Origin: Chthonomonas sp. UBA1950
GTDB taxonomy: Bacteria > Armatimonadota > Fimbriimonadia > Fimbriimonadales > Fimbriimonadaceae
Assembly (NCBI GenBank): GCA_002336105.1
Contig: DDEQ01000050.1
Location: 1 to 51,777 of the forward strand
DNA length: 51,777 bases
Reading direction: 5' to 3'
Made by a program: the position numbers and the translations under genes. The notes under the pieces were generated by a model, which did not search any database, was not told the origin of the DNA, and saw only the letters and a list, made by a program, of their open reading frames with translations. Shown here piece after piece: positions 1 through 6,634 of the stretch. How positions within the stretch are numbered: position 1 is the stretch's first letter; every line of letters starts with the position of its first letter.

Positions 1-33
1 CTCAAACGTGTCGGGGATGTCAACAACGTTTGA
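1..33 (+). CDS. Possible C-terminal end of an upstream gene (partial)
   Basis: Frame 1 is open from the window edge for ten codons (reading LKRVGDVNNV) and then meets TGA. It lies on the same strand as, and about 90 bp before, the exopolysaccharide genes, so it may be the tail of a preceding gene. Ten codons are too few to identify a family. The same bases form a 9-bp stem (CTCAAACGT at 1-9 with ACGTTTGAG at 26-34), so this could instead be a non-coding hairpin. Confidence 0.25.
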   Translation, partial: LKRVGDVNNV

Positions 34-125
34 GTATAAGTGCCGCGTCTACTTGAGAAGGTTTTGGGCTTAACCGAAATAACAAGACAAGAGCCGGTAA
101 GATAAAGAAAGCTAGGAAGACAGTT

Positions 126-1436
126 ATGGAAGTACAGGGAGTTAATACCGCCGAAAAGCTAACCAGTTTTCAGAAGCGCTTACTTATCCCAAAACAGAAA
201 GCTCAACATGCACCTCTTATCCTGGCCCTTACGTTTGCTCTGTACATCCTAGCCATTCCTATTGCCACTATCCGATCAGAAGCGACTGGCGGCTTAACTT
301 TAACTGTTTTTTCAGCCGGACTACTGATCCTAGTAAGTGCATGCTATCCAAGGCAGACTTTTAGCAAGCCATCCGCACCGATTATTGCGTTGCTCGGTTA
401 TATTGCTTTTGAAGCTGTCACGGTAATTTCTGTACCTAGCGAGCATTTTAGCGAAGGTGTATGGACGCTTGTAACCCATCTTCAGCTTTGGGTTTTAGCC
501 TGGATTATTAGTGGGCTAATGCGCCAGCAAAGGATGTTCATGATTGGTATGTGGACATACGCCGTCGCGACTGCTGCTTTTGCAGCGGCGTCGAAGGTAG
601 GAATTTTAGGTGGTTCAATTGATGGTCGTGATGTTGGACTCAGTGGCGACGCGAACGACTGGGCAGGTGTTGTAACGGTTGCTCTCACGATCGCTATTGG
701 ATTAGCAAATGGAATTCGCAACATTAAACTACTGCCAGGCTTGATTGCTGCTACGTTAGTGCTTGTTTTGCTACTGCCGATGATGAGCACAGGTTCCCGA
801 TCTGGTTTTCTTGCGATGGCAATAGGCATGCTCGGACTGGTAGTGCTAAAGGATGACCCAACGAAAATGTTCTGGCGGAGATTATTGCTCGTCTCAGTCT
901 TGTGCATTTCGAGTATTGTCGTTTTATCTAGTCCCGCACTTAATCAGCGATTGTCTAGTACATTTCAGAAAGGAGAACTATCTGGAAGGGACGTTTTGTA
1001 TCCTAGCGCTATAGCAATGATTAAGGAGCGACCATTGAGTGGTTGGGGTCCAGATTATCAATATGAGGTGCTCAGAAGATCATCTGGGATTTTAAAGGGA
1101 CCAGATATTCATGAGCAACTTGAAACACATAACGCTTTTCTCACGATCCTAACTGAGAGTGGTGTGTTTGGATTGATGCCATTTCTTTATGCGATTGGAT
1201 TGATGTTAGTTGGCGCCTGGCGAGCTCGTGACACCTTTATGGGTTCTATTCCGTTTGCCGTATTTCTCGTCGTTATGTTGATGAATAACTCGGCAAGTCT
1301 TGTCACGACTCGATTTACTTGGCTAGGGTTCGCTATTGCGGCCGCAAGTTGGTCAATTACTAACAACAATTCTAAAAGAAAGAAAAGTCGCAACTATTCG
1401 GTTACCGATGTAAACCTTACGCCTAAGCTTGACTAG
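126..1436 (+). CDS. O-antigen ligase/polymerase-like (Wzy/WaaL superfamily) membrane protein
   Basis: This 436-aa protein is hydrophobic along most of its length, with about ten to twelve predicted membrane segments starting near residue 29. The segment STGSRSGFLAMAIG, near residue 220, fits the conserved region of the O-antigen ligase (Wzy_C) superfamily. The large hydrophilic loop that follows (about residues 275-345) is where these enzymes bind lipid-linked glycan. Such proteins polymerise or ligate undecaprenyl-linked polysaccharide repeat units at the periplasmic face of the inner membrane. The start is ATG with AGGAAG about 7 nt upstream. The next gene, a glycosyltransferase, begins within 2 bp of the stop, so the two are probably co-transcribed. 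The C-terminal tail is basic and cytoplasmic. Whether it is a ligase or a polymerase cannot be told from the sequence. Confidence 0.8.
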   Translation: MEVQGVNTAEKLTSFQKRLLIPKQKAQHAPLILALTFALYILAIPIATIRSEATGGLTLTVFSAGLLILVSACYPRQTFSKPSAPIIALLGYIAFEAVTVISVPSEHFSEGVWTLVTHLQLWVLAWIISGLMRQQRMFMIGMWTYAVATAAFAAASKVGILGGSIDGRDVGLSGDANDWAGVVTVALTIAIGLANGIRNIKLLPGLIAATLVLVLLLPMMSTGSRSGFLAMAIGMLGLVVLKDDPTKMFWRRLLLVSVLCISSIVVLSSPALNQRLSSTFQKGELSGRDVLYPSAIAMIKERPLSGWGPDYQYEVLRRSSGILKGPDIHEQLETHNAFLTILTESGVFGLMPFLYAIGLMLVGAWRARDTFMGSIPFAVFLVVMLMNNSASLVTTRFTWLGFAIAAASWSITNNNSKRKKSRNYSVTDVNLTPKLD

Positions 1437-1437
1437 T

Positions 1438-2538
1438 ATGAATACACCAAACAAACCCTATGTATTGCAATTTGTTCCGACGGCTGGAGGTCTAGGTGGG
1501 CTGTGGACGTATTCGAAAATAATCGCCAACTCGAGCCTTAAAGATAAATATCGATTTGGAGTGTCGACCGTTGAAAAGGCTTCAAAACTCTTTACACCTT
1601 CTATGATTATGAAGCTTAGGAAGGAGTTTAAAGAGTGCGGGGCTGACCTACTACATATGCACGATGCAACACCAACGGTTTGGCATGCAATGGTAGCGGC
1701 AAAGCTGGCAAAATTCCCTCGAATCCTCATTACGAACCACGCTTTCGCAGAGGATCTCTTCTTCTTGACTCATTGGAAGAAAGTAGTCTGGAGGGAATAT
1801 ATTGAGCCGTACGTGTTTCGGAACTGCGATGGCCTCTTTAATGTTTCCAGTTTTGGAGCCGCCAAACCCACCATCATAAACAATGTCCGCCGAAACTACG
1901 GAGCCATTAATGTTCCGATTCCTGATTTCCCCGTCCTAAAACCAGACTATGAACTCAAGAAGTCTTTAGGGTTTTCTGAAAATGATTACATCGGAATTCT
2001 CGTCTCTCGAGCGGATAAAGAAAAGGGCTGGATACTAATCGCCGAAGCCATAGAGTTACTCGAAGCTCGTGGTATGGCTCAACCTAAATTCCTTCTCGTT
2101 GGCGATGGTCCAGATCTGGAATTAACAAGGGAGCGTTTAAAAAGATTCGTCGAAAAGGGGCAGGTTGTGATTCCTGGGAGAAGGAGTGATGTTCGTGAAC
2201 TCAACGCAATCTCCGACTTCTGCGTTCTTCCTACCTACAGAGACTATCAATCATCTTCTTTGCTTGAAGCAATGCAACAATGTAAACCAGTTCTGACCAC
2301 GAAGTGCGGTGGAAATGCGGAGATCGTCGTTGATGAAATAACGGGAAAGCTCATTTCGGTGGGTGACTCAGAGCAATTATTCGACGGAATAAAGTGGTTC
2401 TATGAGCATCGAGATGAAGGTGTGAGGATGGGGTTGGCCGGTCGAAAAAGAGTTGAAGATCACTTTAACTTGCCAACTTTTGAATCGAAATTGGATCGGA
2501 TTTATGCTGAAATGCTAGCCCTTCCTCCGCAACGATAG
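1438..2538 (+). CDS. GT4-type glycosyltransferase (GT-B fold)
   Basis: The 366-aa product has the two-domain GT-B layout. The N-terminal half includes the glycine-rich start segment TAGGLGGLWTY. The C-terminal half includes LVGDGPDLEL (about residue 220) and the acceptor/donor-site signature SSSLLEAMQQ...KCGGNAEIV, the E-x7-E-type motif of family 4 retaining transferases. It should transfer a sugar from a nucleotide donor to a lipid-linked glycan on the cytoplasmic face. The ATG at 1438 directly follows the TAG of the upstream membrane protein; an in-frame TTG at 1429 would give an 8-bp overlap and cannot be excluded. Partner context is exopolysaccharide or O-antigen assembly. Donor and acceptor specificity are unknown. 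Confidence 0.85.
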   Translation: MNTPNKPYVLQFVPTAGGLGGLWTYSKIIANSSLKDKYRFGVSTVEKASKLFTPSMIMKLRKEFKECGADLLHMHDATPTVWHAMVAAKLAKFPRILITNHAFAEDLFFLTHWKKVVWREYIEPYVFRNCDGLFNVSSFGAAKPTIINNVRRNYGAINVPIPDFPVLKPDYELKKSLGFSENDYIGILVSRADKEKGWILIAEAIELLEARGMAQPKFLLVGDGPDLELTRERLKRFVEKGQVVIPGRRSDVRELNAISDFCVLPTYRDYQSSSLLEAMQQCKPVLTTKCGGNAEIVVDEITGKLISVGDSEQLFDGIKWFYEHRDEGVRMGLAGRKRVEDHFNLPTFESKLDRIYAEMLALPPQR

Positions 2539-2582
2539 TTGCCGAAGTGAAGGACTAGGTAGTACCCTTGTCCGTTATCTCG

Positions 2583-3896
2583 TTATGGTAACGCTAGATA
2601 GTTACTGGATACTGCTTTCGAACCGATCCCGCTGGACAACACCTGACTACCACTCTTAAGTTGGTAATCGGTTAGCACAATCGATCCAGCCTTAACGAAC
2701 TGGGGATCTGCAATGATGTCGCCAGAACCAGCGATTCTCTGGGAGAGTAGACCGCCATACCAACAGTTGTTGCTGAAAGAGAAACCAGATTGATTAAAGC
2801 CATAAGCTACATTCCTAGCAGCATATTGATAGAAGATATTCTTGCTAAATGTGTTCCCACTATGACTTGAGCTGGGTTCTACCGAAATCTGGTAACTGGT
2901 TGTGCCGCAGATAGTGTTGTTCGTAAAGTTCACACTTTGCATTCCACCTGCAAGTCCCCAATTCCCATAGTAGAACGCATACTTGTTATTGACAAGTATA
3001 TTGTTACTGATGGTCAGATTAGATAGTGGTTTTGGGTAAACCGTTGTAGGCGCTTCTCTTGCTAAACAGATTCCCATCATTGGGCTTCCGTCTCGATAGA
3101 AGCCGATGTTACTGGTCGCATACACGAAGTTTCCGTCTACGGTAGAGTCAGAGCTCGCATCAACGTAGATCCCTACACTATAGCAATCATAAACTTTGTT
3201 CGAAGTTATCGTGCAGTTAGAGCTTGATCGTACTCCAATTCCTTCGCCGTAGTTGTTGTACACCGTATTGTTAGTGAAAATAACATTCGAAGCAATGTCT
3301 GCAGTAATGGCCGGGTTCCAAGTCGTGTTTCTCGATGCGTTGACTCGAGAGTTTCCAATAAGGGTGCACCCTTTCACCGTGACATTCTTAGCGACGTTTG
3401 GCGATGAATACGCGAAGTAGATGCCAGAGTAGTATGCATTCCTGATCGTGCAACTTTCTATCGTTACGTCCGATGCTCCCCAGAATGACAAGCCGTGATC
3501 TTTGCTATTTCGAAACTCGATTCCCTTTATTGTTAGGCCCGCTCCCGTTCCCATGATCGGTGGTGTAGAACCAGTGAAACGGGAGCAGTCGATAATCGGC
3601 CGTTCACCAATTGGAGATGTTATCACTTTTGGTTTTGCCGCGGTTCCACCACGCAAAACTTGTGCTGAAGTGAAATAGTATATTCCCCTTCGAACATAAA
3701 TCGTATCACCAGGCGAGGCAACGATACTGGCCCGATCTAGAGTCGCAAATGGAGAACCTATGGTTCCTCTGTTGGTGTCTCTACCATTTGTAGCAACGTA
3801 ATAGGTAGTGCTCGAAGCAGTTGCTAGCAGGCAGCTTGCGGTGAATGTCGAGATCGCTATCTTGCTGCGGATAGTCGATAAATTGTTGATGCCCAT
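2583..3896 (-). CDS. Secreted right-handed parallel beta-helix protein (DUF1565/NosD-like)
   Basis: A signal peptide (basic start, then a TASCLLATASS hydrophobic end) is followed by YYVATNGRDTNRGTIGSPFATLDRA, the usual opening of DUF1565 parallel beta-helix proteins. The rest is a regular succession of short beta coils rich in N, S, T, G and I, with repeated units such as 'VTIESCTIRNAYYSGIYF' and 'VIFTNNTVYNNYGEGIGV', as in pectate-lyase or polysaccharide-lyase-like solenoids. It is probably exported and binds or cleaves a polysaccharide; no catalytic residues can be assigned. I chose ATG 3896 because it gives a compact signal peptide; a TTG lies two codons earlier. It faces the glycosyltransferase tail-to-tail with a 44-bp gap, which may hold a shared terminator, although no strong hairpin is evident. 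Confidence 0.75.
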   Translation of the reverse strand: MGINNLSTIRSKIAISTFTASCLLATASSTTYYVATNGRDTNRGTIGSPFATLDRASIVASPGDTIYVRRGIYYFTSAQVLRGGTAAKPKVITSPIGERPIIDCSRFTGSTPPIMGTGAGLTIKGIEFRNSKDHGLSFWGASDVTIESCTIRNAYYSGIYFAYSSPNVAKNVTVKGCTLIGNSRVNASRNTTWNPAITADIASNVIFTNNTVYNNYGEGIGVRSSSNCTITSNKVYDCYSVGIYVDASSDSTVDGNFVYATSNIGFYRDGSPMMGICLAREAPTTVYPKPLSNLTISNNILVNNKYAFYYGNWGLAGGMQSVNFTNNTICGTTSYQISVEPSSSHSGNTFSKNIFYQYAARNVAYGFNQSGFSFSNNCWYGGLLSQRIAGSGDIIADPQFVKAGSIVLTDYQLKSGSQVLSSGIGSKAVSSNYLALP

Positions 3897-4168
3897 GGTC
3901 AAAACATTCCATTGGCACAGAGGATTTGGACTGGTACACGTACCTGACAGGTCAGTTTTGAGACGATTTGTCGTCCAAAAAGCTCAAGGAAGAACGCTTC
4001 TTGCCGGGGCTAAATATCTGAAGCGCTTAAGCAGTTCTGTTTGAATTCCTCCATGGGAGCGGTGCATCGCCTCAACGAAGTGTCCTCGTGAAAAGAAAAC
4101 TCAAGATTTGCATCTCGTTTTCGAAAGATACAAGTTCCTGTAACTGATTGGGTATAGTTTTATAGTCT

Positions 4169-4244
4169 TGCCGCATAGCTCAGTCGGTAGAGCAGCTGAC
4201 TGTTAATCAGCGGGTCATAGGTTCGAGTCCTATTGCGGCAGCCA
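4169..4244 (+). tRNA. tRNA-Asn (anticodon GTT), integration target
   Basis: A full cloverleaf can be drawn. The acceptor stem is TGCCGCA (4169-4175) with TGCGGCA (4234-4240), the D stem is GCTC/GAGC, the anticodon stem is GCTGA/TCAGC with loop CTGTTAA (GTT at 4202-4204), and the T arm carries TTCGAGT. The discriminator G and an encoded CCA finish at 4244. The 3' half from the end of the anticodon stem onward is duplicated at 21944-21995, so this gene is the attachment site of the island to its right. A TATAGT at 4153-4158 could be its -10 element. Confidence 0.97.
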
Positions 4245-4250
4245 CCTTTT
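4199..4250. repeat. Left attachment site (att direct repeat within tRNA-Asn)
   Basis: 52 bp from the last base of the 5' anticodon stem through the tRNA 3' end and CCACCTTTT, identical to 21944-21995. Similarity continues as AGGTTCAAAA on both sides after a one-T difference (five T here, four at the right). A crossover at the anticodon loop is usual for one class of tyrosine integrases. Confidence 0.93.
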
Positions 4251-4257
4251 TAGGTTC

Positions 4258-4285
4258 AAAAGCCCCTCATTCGAGGGGCTTTTTT
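4258..4285 (+). terminator. Rho-independent terminator after tRNA-Asn, supplied by the island
   Basis: An 11-bp perfect stem AAAAGCCCCTC / GAGGGGCTTTT closes a 4-nt ATTC loop and runs into a T tract. It lies inside the island, so insertion has replaced the tRNA's original terminator, which is now stranded at 22002-22027. Confidence 0.9.
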
Positions 4286-4298
4286 GTTGGCTGAAGGC

Positions 4299-4505
4299 TC
4301 AACTGGGAAGAGTTCTGGGAAGAGTTGTCTTGGACTTCCGTGAACAAACTATCGGGCGCGTTACCTTGACATCAGCGTTTTCAAGCCCCTCTGATACAGC
4401 CTTTTCTTCGCCTTCCATGGGCAGTTCAGCCAAAAGGAGGAAAAAACGAACGACTCGCTCCCGGTCTTCAGGAGAGCATTTGAGAAACGGATTATCTGTG
4501 TCCAT
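4299..4505 (-). CDS. Small unknown protein at the left end of the island
   Basis: 68 codons starting MDTDNPFLKCSPEDRERVVRF, preceded by GGGAG about 9 nt from the ATG. The first 45 residues look like one or two amphipathic helices; the C-terminal part is basic and runs through the two TGGGAAGAGTT repeats that I read as integrase arm sites. It lies 95 bp downstream of the zinc-finger gene on the same strand. No family is recognised. The ribosome site and helical start favour a real gene, but the overlap with att-type repeats means it could be a chance frame. Confidence 0.35.
   Translation of the reverse strand: MDTDNPFLKCSPEDRERVVRFFLLLAELPMEGEEKAVSEGLENADVKVTRPIVCSRKSKTTLPRTLPS
4304..4326 (+). 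repeat. Two direct repeats TGGGAAGAGTT, candidate left integrase arm sites
   Basis: Identical 11-mers at 4304-4314 and 4316-4326, with a 12-bp period, about 55 bp inside the left attachment site. The same sequence occurs inverted at 21805-21815 and in near-identical direct form at 21827-21837, beside the integrase start. Paired sets of one 11-mer just inside both ends of an island are what arm-type binding sites of a tyrosine integrase look like. Confidence 0.7.
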
Positions 4506-4552
4506 CCGTTGATTCTCCCAGCCTCTGTGTCAGGCCGACGAGTACCGTCACC

Positions 4553-4612
4553 GTAAACTCTGTAAACAAATCGTAAACTTCGTAAACCGTCAAACGCGTT
4601 TTACGAGTTTAC
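4553..4612. repeat. Cluster of GTAAAC repeats between two minus-strand genes
   Basis: GTAAAC occurs at 4553-4558, 4562-4567, 4573-4578 and 4582-4587, with an inverted GTTTAC at 4607-4612 overlapping the end of the zinc-finger gene. Spacing is 9 to 11 bp, about one helical turn, as in sites for a cooperatively binding protein. Two more copies are at 18384-18389 and 18395-18400. The binding protein is unknown; the excisionase-like protein or a host factor are possibilities. Confidence 0.5.
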
Positions 4613-5641
4613 GGAATGGTCTTTTCTGAACACGGTTTTGGTGCGATTACGTGAACGGCCTCGTTCGTAGGACTGACGACGGCAAGCTTCTGAGCAATGG
4701 ATGGTTGCTTCGGTCGCAGGTGTGAACCACACTAGGCATCTCTCATTTGCACACTGACGCAAGACCGACTCCTTGCCGACGAGGTATCGCCGAAGTTGCC
4801 AGTAAATGAACCCGAGGATCGAATGGGCTTCGAAGACAACTGGGTTCGTCTTGAGCGTGTTCGAAGGACGAACCAAGCGGTTTATTCTCGCATCGGCGGC
4901 TAAAAGTGCGGTTTCTCGTAGTTCCTCTACAGATGGCGGATTGGTTTTGCCCGCCTGGAAGAGTCGAAGTGAACCCTCCAACGTCATCGCAGGCAAACGC
5001 TCCGTTGCCGCGAAATCATTGATACTCTTCTCGATCTCTCTTAGCTCAACAGCAGGCAGCTCGCGGTTCCTCGAATCGATAAGCCGTGCAATCGAGCGAA
5101 GGAAGCGAGCTTCCTGAAGGATATCGTTTATGCTTGCGACAGGGCGTGGTAGCGCAAACACAATGGGTTTCGTCCGGTCGCCATCGGAAGTTGCCTCGAA
5201 CTCGAAAAGTCCGACGTAATGTGAGGTGGGAAACCCATAGCGTTTGACAAAGCGCAACGCAGACTCTGAGTCACGGACGTTGGCTAAATCCGCGAGAGGA
5301 TTCGATTGATCATTGAATCGAACTCGTTGCCAAGATTGCTGTGTGAGATCGTGTAGGTGGCGAACCCATTTGCCAGGATCAGCATCAGGTGGGTTACCGG
5401 CTTGAATAGTCTCTAGCACCATAGGTGAGAGTTCTCCTAGCAAGAAGGCATCTGCTGGGGCAACAGGTTGGTGGTAACCGAGATTCTTGAGTTCCTCACC
5501 CGTGACAATGGTGATTCGCTCTCTCCACTTGTGGAGCACACCCGGAAACTTCTCTGGGATGGCGTCACGAAATCCGTCATTGCCCCCTTCTTGTTGTTTT
5601 GGTCTTCCCATCTGAATGAAGGCATCTGCTGGCGAGGACAT
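4601..5641 (-). CDS. Unknown protein with C-terminal CGNR-like zinc finger
   Basis: 346 aa with no recognised N-terminal domain. The middle part (about residues 110-300) is mostly helical. Near the C-terminus a four-cysteine module, CANERCLVWF then CSEACRRQSYERGRSRNR, has the spacing C-x4-C...C-x3-C followed by an arginine-rich tail. This resembles the CGNR-type zinc fingers found at the ends of putative DNA-binding regulators and probably binds nucleic acid. It is divergent from the excisionase-like gene, with only 29 bp between the two starts, so they share a control region. Start choice is uncertain: ATG 5641, or the next ATG at 5611. A short duplication (AGGCATCTGCTGG) lies in the first 180 bp of the gene. 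It could regulate island excision or be a cargo gene. Confidence 0.65.
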   Translation of the reverse strand: MSSPADAFIQMGRPKQQEGGNDGFRDAIPEKFPGVLHKWRERITIVTGEELKNLGYHQPVAPADAFLLGELSPMVLETIQAGNPPDADPGKWVRHLHDLTQQSWQRVRFNDQSNPLADLANVRDSESALRFVKRYGFPTSHYVGLFEFEATSDGDRTKPIVFALPRPVASINDILQEARFLRSIARLIDSRNRELPAVELREIEKSINDFAATERLPAMTLEGSLRLFQAGKTNPPSVEELRETALLAADARINRLVRPSNTLKTNPVVFEAHSILGFIYWQLRRYLVGKESVLRQCANERCLVWFTPATEATIHCSEACRRQSYERGRSRNRTKTVFRKDHSVNS

Positions 5642-5670
5642 CCATACCCCGCCGAGGAGAGCCGCATACC

Positions 5671-5841
5671 ATGTTGTACACGATCAAACAAGCCTGCGAA
5701 CGCCTTTCCATTGGGCGGTCACATCTCCACTGCCTCATCAGAGCCCAAAAGATTCGAACCGTCCGGATCGGCAAGCGCGGAGTGCGTATTCCTGAATCGG
5801 AACTCAATCGCTTCATCGAATCAGGCATTGCAGGAACCTAA
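5671..5841 (+). CDS. Excisionase/AlpA-like helix-turn-helix microprotein
   Basis: 56 aa, read directly: it opens MLYTIKQACERLSIGRSHLH and ends ESELNRFIESGIAGT. This is the winged-helix pattern of the MerR-like excisionase family (HTH_17): '(L/Y)T(I/V)xxAcxxLxIgRsxLxxLI' then 'irtvRIGkRgvRIpesELnrFIe'. Such proteins bend DNA at the attachment sites and tilt the tyrosine integrase towards excision, or act as AlpA-type activators of integrase genes. GAGGAGA lies 10 nt before the ATG. It sits near the left end, while the integrase is at the right end. The length is normal for the family. Whether it serves as excisionase or as a transcription factor cannot be decided from sequence. Confidence 0.85.
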   Translation: MLYTIKQACERLSIGRSHLHCLIRAQKIRTVRIGKRGVRIPESELNRFIESGIAGT

Positions 5842-6050
5842 CGAGCGACTTGATGCCCCAGAAGATTGGGCTACATCAAGGTCGGTAGGCAAGTTCCTCC
5901 GCCGACTGGACATACCGAGCGGCCCAAGTGGTCGAACGCGAAAAACTAGCGTAACTCGCCGAGTAATCGGCGAGCATAAGGTCATGCCCCGAGGAAGGGC
6001 GACCGCCGTGCATCTTCAGCGGCGGCCCATTCAGAGCCGACCAACTTTGA

Positions 6051-6200
6051 ATGACTCGAATCCCTGATAAGATCACCCCCGTTGCGATGTGGGAGGTGCT
6101 CGGTCTTCGCTTACAGCGCAACCGAGGGCGATGGTGGACGCGGTGGACATTTTGTCCACCATGTCCACCTGCCGGGCACCTAGGGCTCGATGGATGCTGA
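6051..6200 (+). CDS. Doubtful 49-aa microprotein ending in a Trp/Cys-rich tail
   Basis: A frame from ATG 6051 opens MTRIPDKITPVAMWEVLGLR; its second half is encoded by the GGTGGAC palindrome and contains WWTRWTFCPPCPP, which has a C-x2-C look. No good ribosome site is seen, and the repeat alone would create the Trp/Cys pattern. I list it only because it is open and fills part of a gap; it is more likely non-coding. Confidence 0.15.
   Translation: MTRIPDKITPVAMWEVLGLRLQRNRGRWWTRWTFCPPCPPAGHLGLDGC
6133..6169. repeat. 37-bp nested palindrome built from GGTGGAC units
   Basis: Two direct GGTGGAC units (6133-6139, 6142-6148) face two GTCCACC units (6154-6160, 6163-6169). The centre GGTGGACA-TTT-TGTCCACC is a perfect 8-3-8 palindrome. 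It has no T tract, so it is more like a protein-binding site or a structured RNA stem than a terminator. Confidence 0.7.
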
Positions 6201-6226
6201 CGACCATGACGGCGTAGCCCAAAAGC

Positions 6227-6250
6227 CTTTCCCCTCCTCTAGGGGGAAAG
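6227..6250 (-). terminator. Terminator-like hairpin after the repressor gene
   Basis: Stem CTTTCCCC/GGGGAAAG (8 bp) with an 8-nt loop, 50 bp beyond the stop of the minus-strand repressor. Read on the minus strand it is followed by GGCTTTT, a weak U tract. Confidence 0.5.
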
Positions 6251-6300
6251 TGCGTCTTCAGGAACTTCCTCCCACTCTGGCGCAGCCGCCTCTCGGGAGC

Positions 6301-6567
6301 TTAGCGACTAGAACCACGAATCGCGTGCATGACGTCAGAAAACAACCCTTCAGGTTCAAGGCTCAGGGCATGAGCAACACGAACGAACTCAATCAAGTCA
6401 AGACGGCGGGTCCCACGCTCGAACTTCACGATAAACGTAATCGACTGGCCCAATCGCTTAGAAAGCTCTTCTTGACTGACCCCGGCGGCTATCCGAGCCT
6501 CCTTAACGACTCGAATCAGGATGTCGTTTTCTCCGGTTCGCAAGGAACCGACGCCTTTGCGCTCCAT
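6301..6567 (-). CDS. Cro/C1-type (XRE) transcriptional repressor
   Basis: 88 aa. Residues about 18-75 form an XRE helix-turn-helix: 'IRVVKEARIAAGVSQEELSK' then a recognition helix around RLGQSITFIVKFERGTRRL and DLIEFVRVAHALSLEP. It contains only the DNA-binding domain, without an oligomerisation or protease-responsive tail. Two 15-bp palindromes (6569-6583, 6593-6607) fill the gap to the divergent zinc-ribbon gene and are its likely operators. The first touches its own ATG, so the gene is probably autorepressed. No ribosome site fits ATG 6567; a TTG nine codons in has AAAGG about 10 nt upstream and may be the true start, or the mRNA is leaderless. It may act as the immunity or control regulator of the island. 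Confidence 0.85.
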   Translation of the reverse strand: MERKGVGSLRTGENDILIRVVKEARIAAGVSQEELSKRLGQSITFIVKFERGTRRLDLIEFVRVAHALSLEPEGLFSDVMHAIRGSSR

Positions 6568-6568
6568 C

Positions 6569-6607
6569 CTACCAACTTGGTAGACAAGCGCCCTACCAAA
6601 GTGGTAG
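6569..6607. promoter_or_regulatory. Twin operator palindromes between repressor and divergent gene
   Basis: CTACCAACTTGGTAG (6569-6583) is a perfect 7-1-7 palindrome and CTACCAAAGTGGTAG (6593-6607) a perfect 6-3-6 one. Both are CTACCA-N3-TGGTAG, with centres 24 bp apart, which places the dimers near the same face of the helix. They lie exactly between the XRE gene and the divergent zinc-ribbon gene, as O1/O2 sites of a C1-type switch do. Confidence 0.85.
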
Positions 6608-6634
6608 GATTGCAGGGAGGGGAGCTTAAACGAC

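Larger units (their letters stand above)
5842..6300. other. 459-bp gap with hairpins and a remnant-like frame
   Basis: No convincing gene. At 5869 onward a plus-strand frame reads GYIKVGRQVPPPTG, which looks like the 'IKVGRrV' wing of a second excisionase-type domain but lacks its helix-turn-helix and stops early; it may be decayed. At 5955-5974 there is a perfect 8-bp hairpin CTCGCCGA/TCGGCGAG with a GTAA loop. A 37-bp GGTGGAC palindrome lies at 6133-6169 and a terminator-like hairpin at 6227-6250. Confidence 0.6.

Noticed and set aside
3808..4044. A 78-codon plus-strand gene before tRNA-Asn
   Set aside because: It begins inside the beta-helix gene's signal peptide on the opposite strand, and has neither ribosome site nor recognisable domain.
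4545..4612. CRISPR-like array of GTAAAC repeats
   Set aside because: Repeat units are 6 bp and spacing is about 10 bp; there are no 25-40 bp repeats, no unique spacers and no cas genes.
5468..6067. A 199-codon plus-strand open frame across the zinc-finger gene and the excisionase gene
   Set aside because: It is antisense to a gene with a clear zinc finger and out of frame with the excisionase; its protein has no family features and no ribosome site.
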